Of a stretch of 10,106 nucleotides of DNA, positions 6,891 to 10,106 are shown in pieces. This stretch comes from an uncultured Oscillospiraceae bacterium (lineage in GTDB: Bacteria > Bacillota > Clostridia > Oscillospirales > Oscillospiraceae). Within the stretch, counting starts at the first letter, position 1. Each line of letters begins with the position of its first letter. A model generated the notes under the pieces. It worked only from the letters and a program-made list of their open reading frames with translations. It searched no databases and was not told the DNA's origin. Location of the stretch: assembly GCA_910588365.1 (NCBI GenBank), contig CAJUQS010000060.1, forward strand, positions 1 to 10,106, read 5' to 3'. A program made the translations under genes and the position numbers.

Positions 6891-9221
6891 TCAGCCGGCC
6901 ATGCGCTCCACAAACGCCTGGGCCTGGCCGTCCAGCTCGATCCGGCCCAGGTTCCTCCCGTTCCACTCCTCCAGCAGCGCCGCGATCTCCGCAACCCCGG
7001 CCCGGTACTGCGCCGTGTCCTGCTCGTATTCCTCCAGCAGCCGGAACGTCCGCTCCCACGTCTCCCCGCTGGCCGCCACATACCGCACATACCGCTGCGC
7101 CTGCTCCAGCCCCTGCTCCACGCGTCCCGTGTCCAGGTAATACGCCGCCAGGTAGTACGGGATGATGTTGGACTCGATCCGCTCCAGCCGCGCCGCGTAC
7201 CCGTCCGCCTTCTCCCGCACCGTCCCGTCCGCCTCCGCGCCCGTCACCTGCACCACGTAGGACAGCATGTGGTCCGCCTTCTCAAACGGGTCCAGCTGCG
7301 CCGCACGCTCCAGGCTCTCCAGCCCCGCGTCCGCCGCCACCATGTTCTGCGCCGTGATATTGCACCCCAGCAGCACCATGAACACCGCCATCAGCACGCA
7401 TATCCCCAGCACGATCCCGTTTTTTACCCCCCTCTTCTCCAGCCATCCCGGCGCCTGCGCCGCATCCCCGCAGCACAGCGTTACCGCCGCGAACACCCCG
7501 AACGCCATGGGCAGATAGCAGTAGATGGAGAAGGTGAACTCCACCATCGCGTGCCCCGCCATGAACGCCAGCGCGCCCCCCAGCGCCGGCGCCAGCCCCT
7601 GCCGCCGCCCGCGCCAGATCCACCGCGCCGATATCCCCAGCAGCCCCAGGAACAGCGCCAGGCCCACCAGCCCGGTCTCCGCCAGCGTCTGGATGTAGTG
7701 GTTGTGGGCGTACTTCGTGTCGTATTCAAACGACTGCACGCTGCGCACACCGTTTTCAAACGCGCCCAGCCCCTGTCCCAGCACCGGGCTGCGGGCAAAC
7801 AGCTTCAGCCCGTCCTCGAAAAACACCAGCCGCTGGATCGCGTTCTGGTTGGCCCGCAGCCCCTGCAGCCGGTTGGCGATGAACCCCGGCAGCAGCCGGT
7901 ATCCCAGCCGCACCGTCCCTTCCCCCGCCGCGCCGGCGTACGAAACCCGCCCCATCTGCGCCGGCGTCTGCGCCGTGAAGCGCAGCCACACCACCAGGCT
8001 GTCCTCCGGCGCCGTGAACTCCGCCTGGTCCAGCGTCCCTCGGTACAGCTGCGTGCTGGTGTGCATCATCGCCTGCTCACGGTTCTGGCTCTCGATCACC
8101 ACCTGCACCTCGCCCTCGCCCTCCCACGTCAGCCGGTATGTCCCCGCCGCCGGGTAGATCGAGCGCCGCAGGCCCTCCCCCGCCGCCAGCTCCACCCCGC
8201 CCGTCAGCGTGCACGCCGCCGCCACCAGCACCACCCCCAGCGCCGCCAGCGCCGCGCAGCACCACGCCACCGCCTTCCCGTGCCGCGCCAGCTTCTCCGC
8301 CGTCCGCCGCCCGCACAGCCGGTCCAGCACGCACAGCACCGCCGCGCCGCACACCGCGCACGCCAGCGGCACCGGCCGCGGCCCCGTCCACGCCGTCATG
8401 GACGTCACCGAGATCGGAAACGCGCACACCGCCGTCACCACCAGCGTCTGCGCCATCAGAAGCAGCAGCTCCATCCGCCGCCCCTTCCCCGTCAGCGCCA
8501 GCAGCACCGCAAACGCCGGCACAATCGTCGCGCACCCGCCCATGCTGAACGCCAGCACAAACGACAGCGAGCTCACCGCCAGGCACGCCACATGCGCACC
8601 CCGCGCCCACGCCCGCTCCTCCGTCACCGCCAGCCCCAGCGACAGCAGCACGCCGATCCCCATGCACCCCGCGAACACGTTGGGGCTCATGAACACCGAC
8701 GTCATCCGCACGCCTTCCTCCACCGCCGCCAGCTGCGTGTAGTCCTGCGTGAACCATCCCACCACGCCCAGCACCGCCCCGCTCACCCACCGCGTGGACA
8801 GCAGGTCTATGCTCACCAGCCCTGCCAGCGCCGCGAACCCCTCCAGCATCCCGCACACACGCCGGTCCGCGTCCTCCCCCTCCGCCAGCGCCAGCACCAG
8901 CACCGCCAGGCACAACGCCGTGAACACCTTCAAATACTCATACAGCGCGAACTTCCCCGACGCCGCGTACAGGCAGCTCATACCGTCCGCCGCCGCCACC
9001 AGCGCCAGCGCCAGCATCGGGCCCCGCAGCCGTCCCCGCACCCGTTCGTAGTGGAAAAACACCCCGCTCAGCGCCAGCATCCCCAGCACCAGCCCTGCTC
9101 CCCGGGACGTTCCCGCCGAGCACAGGCACACCGCCATGAAAAATACCCACGCCGTCCCTGCCGCCGCCGCGCTCCGCTTTGCCTCCCGCGCCATTCCCGC
9201 GCCCCCGCGCCTGCTTCCCAT
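6891..9221 (-). CDS. O-antigen ligase/polymerase-like membrane protein with extracytoplasmic insertion
   Basis: A polytopic protein of 776 residues of the Wzy/WaaL type, expected to join or transfer lipid-linked glycans on the outer face of the membrane. Many hydrophobic segments fill residues 21-340. Residues 341-445 are an insertion predicted outside the membrane, with alternating beta-like stretches (for example TYRLTWEGEGEVQVVIE at 361-377). The family motif follows: SPVLGQGLGAFENG (478-491) and the conserved AHNHYIQTLAETG (505-517) with H506, N507, Y509 and E515. Further membrane segments reach about 620. The last 150 residues are helical and TPR-like (for example YYLDTGRVEQGLEQAQRYV). 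The start at 9221 has AAGGAGG seven bases upstream; a second ATG at 9194 lacks this. It is the first of three tightly spaced genes. Whether it polymerises repeat units or ligates finished chains cannot be decided. Confidence 0.9.
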   Translation of the reverse strand: MGSRRGGAGMAREAKRSAAAAGTAWVFFMAVCLCSAGTSRGAGLVLGMLALSGVFFHYERVRGRLRGPMLALALVAAADGMSCLYAASGKFALYEYLKVFTALCLAVLVLALAEGEDADRRVCGMLEGFAALAGLVSIDLLSTRWVSGAVLGVVGWFTQDYTQLAAVEEGVRMTSVFMSPNVFAGCMGIGVLLSLGLAVTEERAWARGAHVACLAVSSLSFVLAFSMGGCATIVPAFAVLLALTGKGRRMELLLLMAQTLVVTAVCAFPISVTSMTAWTGPRPVPLACAVCGAAVLCVLDRLCGRRTAEKLARHGKAVAWCCAALAALGVVLVAAACTLTGGVELAAGEGLRRSIYPAAGTYRLTWEGEGEVQVVIESQNREQAMMHTSTQLYRGTLDQAEFTAPEDSLVVWLRFTAQTPAQMGRVSYAGAAGEGTVRLGYRLLPGFIANRLQGLRANQNAIQRLVFFEDGLKLFARSPVLGQGLGAFENGVRSVQSFEYDTKYAHNHYIQTLAETGLVGLALFLGLLGISARWIWRGRRQGLAPALGGALAFMAGHAMVEFTFSIYCYLPMAFGVFAAVTLCCGDAAQAPGWLEKRGVKNGIVLGICVLMAVFMVLLGCNITAQNMVAADAGLESLERAAQLDPFEKADHMLSYVVQVTGAEADGTVREKADGYAARLERIESNIIPYYLAAYYLDTGRVEQGLEQAQRYVRYVAASGETWERTFRLLEEYEQDTAQYRAGVAEIAALLEEWNGRNLGRIELDGQAQAFVERMAG

Positions 9222-9228
9222 GCCGCCG

Positions 9229-9235
9229 CCTCCTT
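9229..9235 (-). promoter_or_regulatory. Shine-Dalgarno of the ligase-like gene
   Basis: Minus-strand AAGGAGG, seven bases before the ATG at 9221, fixes the start of the first gene of the glycan operon. I found no -35/-10 pair in the bases between this site and the terminator at 9298-9324. Confidence 0.75.
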
Positions 9236-9251
9236 GTTCCGCTCTGCTCCC

Positions 9252-9300
9252 TTTCCCAACCGCCCGCCGCCGCCGCCCGCGCCGCCGGGCATTTGGGAAA
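9252..9300 (-). repeat. Long-spaced inverted repeat in the ligase leader
   Basis: TTTCCCAA (9252-9259 on plus) and TTGGGAAA (9293-9300) are perfect 8-bp inverted arms around a 33-bp G+C-only interior, which itself holds GCCCG (9262-9266) and CGGGC (9286-9290). Transcribed on the minus strand it could fold into a long hairpin just before the ribosome site at 9229-9235. Its outer arm touches the last base pair of the terminator stem, so the two structures abut. No T-tract follows it. Confidence 0.4.
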
Positions 9301-9324
9301 AGGAGGGGGCCCTGCCCCCTCCTT
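9298..9324 (-). terminator. Intrinsic terminator after the secreted-protein gene
   Basis: Reading the minus strand, AAGGAGGGGGC (9314-9324) pairs perfectly over 11 bp with GCCCCCTCCTT (9300-9310) around a 3-base loop. The right arm runs into a TTTT tract (9298-9301). It lies 65 bp after the stop codon of the secreted-protein gene, in the right direction to end that transcript. The T-tract is short, so some read-through into the glycan genes is plausible. On the plus strand there is no useful T-tract. Confidence 0.75.
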
Positions 9325-9388
9325 CCCGTCTTAACCGGCTATCCCCCGCCCCTTCCGGGTCCGGGCCGCCGGCCTTGAGGTACTTTTC

Positions 9389-9919
9389 TTAGAACTCCAC
9401 CTTGATGCCGTCGGTGTTCTTCAGCGCCTTGCCGCCGGCCTGGATGGAGAAGCCCACGTTGTCCTCGCTGTTCTGCGCAGAAATCCGCACCGTGCCGAAG
9501 CTGGCAAACTCGCTGCTCAGAATCTCGTTGGGGATCGTGATGGTCGCCACGCTGCTCTTGATCGTCAGGTCAGCCCCGGTCTCCTTCGCCACCGCAGTCA
9601 GAGCCTGCGCCGGGAAAGTCACGTCGATCTTGGTCGCGCCCTCGGCCTCGATCTCCAGAACGATCGCGCCGTCCTTCACCATCTCCGCCAGGCTCTCTAC
9701 CGCCTTCGCGCTCAGAGCCACAGTGGCCTTGCCGCCCACCACGGTCGCCTTGATCGCGCCGTCCACGGTGTCGTCCACACGCACGGTGGTGTCCTCATAG
9801 ATCGTGTAGTACGCGCTGTTGGTGCCCGCGTTCGCGGCGCTCGCCGCCAGGATCGTCACAGGCACCATGGTCAGAACCATGACCAGGACCAGCAGCTTGG
9901 CAATGGATTGCTTCTTCAT
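9389..9919 (-). CDS. Small secreted protein resembling the stalk module of SLH-type surface proteins
   Basis: A 176-residue protein with a clear signal peptide: KK at 2-3, hydrophobic core at about 7-26, and a likely cleavage after ANA (29-31). The mature part of about 145 residues is rich in V, I, A, T and acidic residues, with alternating strands and no cysteines. VTFPAQALTAVAKETGADLT (100-119) and ATITIPNEIL (125-134), followed by GTVRISAQ (142-149), resemble, from memory of the family, a beta-rich module found before S-layer-homology repeats in clostridial surface proteins. Here no SLH repeat, sortase signal or transmembrane anchor follows, since the protein ends in GIKVEF. The start at 9919 has AGGAGT nine bases upstream and an A-rich tract before it. 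Codon use looks less extreme in G+C than in the ligase gene. It precedes the glycan operon on the same strand. The function is unknown; a matrix or surface structural role is a guess. Confidence 0.88.
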   Translation of the reverse strand: MKKQSIAKLLVLVMVLTMVPVTILAASAANAGTNSAYYTIYEDTTVRVDDTVDGAIKATVVGGKATVALSAKAVESLAEMVKDGAIVLEIEAEGATKIDVTFPAQALTAVAKETGADLTIKSSVATITIPNEILSSEFASFGTVRISAQNSEDNVGFSIQAGGKALKNTDGIKVEF

Positions 9920-9928
9920 AATTGCATT

Positions 9929-9934
9929 ACTCCT
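9929..9934 (-). promoter_or_regulatory. Ribosome binding site of the secreted-protein gene
   Basis: Minus-strand AGGAGT lies nine bases before the ATG at 9919. It is preceded by an unusually A-rich stretch (9937-9957), which would keep the site unstructured in an otherwise G+C-rich leader. No convincing -35/-10 pair is visible upstream of it within the window. Confidence 0.65.
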
Positions 9935-9960
9935 AACTGTTTCATTTTTTTGTTTTCATG

Positions 9961-9981
9961 TGCGGCTTGCGCGCTGCCGCA
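9961..9981 (-). other. Short hairpin between the leader ORF and the secreted-protein gene
   Basis: Arms TGCGGC (9961-9966 on plus) and GCCGCA (9976-9981) form a 6-bp stem with a 9-base loop in the transcript. On the minus strand an A-rich run follows rather than a T-tract, so it is not an intrinsic terminator. It could be a leader structure or chance. Confidence 0.3.
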
Positions 9982-9990
9982 GTTTCGCGC

Positions 9991-10068
9991 CTATCCCTCC
10001 GGGGGGCCGCGCACCACGAAGCTGCGCCGAAGCCCCGCACGGTTGAGGAATTCCCGCTTCCCGCCCAT
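9991..10068 (-). CDS. Candidate 25-residue leader peptide
   Basis: An ATG at 10068 opens a 25-codon frame ending in TAG at 9991-9993. The peptide begins MGGKREFLNRAG and ends VVRGPPEG. It is basic (five arginines and one lysine), with no signal peptide or membrane segment. The main evidence is the ribosome site: AAAGGAGGTGA (10074-10084), a near-complete complement of the 16S rRNA tail, placed five bases before the ATG, with the AGGAGG core eight bases away. Such a site is unlikely by chance. The frame lies 71 bp upstream of the secreted-protein gene on the same strand. It may be a regulatory leader peptide, an independent small protein, or the remnant of a longer gene. I do not recognise the sequence. 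Confidence 0.5.
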   Translation of the reverse strand: MGGKREFLNRAGLRRSFVVRGPPEG

Positions 10069-10073
10069 GGCTC

Positions 10074-10084
10074 TCACCTCCTTT
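10074..10084 (-). promoter_or_regulatory. Near-perfect Shine-Dalgarno sequence
   Basis: Minus-strand AAAGGAGGTGA is the best ribosome site in the window and directly precedes the 25-codon ORF starting at 10068. It begins one base after the hairpin at 10086-10105, so folding of that hairpin could affect access to it. Confidence 0.75.
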
Positions 10085-10085
10085 C

Positions 10086-10105
10086 AAGGTCCCTCCACGG
10101 ACCTT
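10086..10105 (-). other. 7-bp hairpin at the window edge, just upstream of the leader ORF ribosome site
   Basis: AAGGTCC (10086-10092 on plus) and GGACCTT (10099-10105) are perfect arms around a 6-base loop. In the minus-strand transcript the hairpin would end one base before the Shine-Dalgarno sequence. No T-tract follows on the minus strand. It may be a leader element or the edge of a larger structure continuing past 10106. Confidence 0.4.
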
Positions 10106-10106
10106 A

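Noticed and set aside
6853..7059. N-terminal extension of the sugar transferase up to an ATG at 7059
   Set aside because: The added residues are G/R/A-rich shadow sequence lying inside the ligase gene in another frame. The ATG at 6852 sits directly before the first membrane helix and gives the family's normal length.
9222..9300. A dedicated promoter for the glycan operon
   Set aside because: This G+C-rich stretch has no hexamers close to the -35 or -10 consensus at proper spacing.
7269..9392. A 707-codon open frame on the plus strand
   Set aside because: It is antisense to the ligase-like gene. Its product is an R/H/Q/P-rich low-complexity string with no plausible ribosome site or fold.
1..10106. 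CRISPR arrays, insertion sequences, tRNA or rRNA genes, toxin-antitoxin or phage-defence modules
   Set aside because: I looked for regularly spaced repeats, transposase motifs, terminal inverted repeats with target duplications, cloverleaf-like segments and defence-type domains and found none.

Overview
The window is about 10.1 kb of G+C-rich DNA (roughly two thirds G+C by eye). It carries strong AAGGAGG-type ribosome sites, consensus sigma-A-like promoters and tightly packed genes. Together with the protein families (a 7TM-type hybrid sensor kinase, an EpsD-like GT4 glycosyltransferase, and a secreted protein resembling the modules that precede SLH repeats), this suggests a G+C-rich member of the Clostridia, most like gut Oscillospiraceae of the Flavonifractor/Lawsonibacter kind. 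This placement is inferred from style and family resemblance, not from a marker gene.

Layout: (1) 1-2368, minus: a large hybrid histidine kinase (7TM sensor, PAS, HisKA, HATPase, REC, start of an Hpt domain), cut by the left window edge. (2) 2369-2556: a divergent promoter region with two clear -35/-10 pairs, one for the kinase and one for the next gene. (3) 2557-3450, plus: a LysR-family regulator, followed after 76 bp by (4) 3527-4309, plus: a ZIP-family metal transporter, probably in the same transcript. (5) 4323-9221, minus: a compact polysaccharide operon meeting the ZIP gene tail to tail. In transcription order it holds an O-antigen ligase/polymerase-like membrane protein with an extra extracytoplasmic beta-rich region, a polyprenyl-phosphate sugar-phosphate transferase that would start the lipid-linked chain, and a GT4 glycosyltransferase that would add the next sugar. 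(6) 9389-9919, minus: a small secreted protein, separated from the operon by an intrinsic terminator hairpin. (7) 9920-10106: a leader with an excellent Shine-Dalgarno sequence before a 25-codon ORF, plus two short hairpins.

Read together, the right-hand half looks like the distal end of a cell-surface glycan locus. The initiating transferase and GT4 enzyme would build a lipid-linked oligosaccharide at the cytoplasmic face, and the ligase-like protein would polymerise or transfer it outside. No flippase, chain-length regulator or dedicated promoter for the three genes is visible, so part of the system probably lies upstream of 10106. The left half is a signalling/metal module in which the LysR protein may control itself, the ZIP transporter, or the divergent kinase.

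No CRISPR array, insertion sequence, tRNA or rRNA was seen. No stretch over 300 bases lacks a gene; the longest gaps are 2369-2556 and 9222-9388. I see no clear evidence for an entirely new system. The least ordinary items are the leader ORF with its near-perfect ribosome site, the stand-alone SLH-stalk-like secreted protein at the head of the glycan genes, and the ligase with an inserted beta-rich region.
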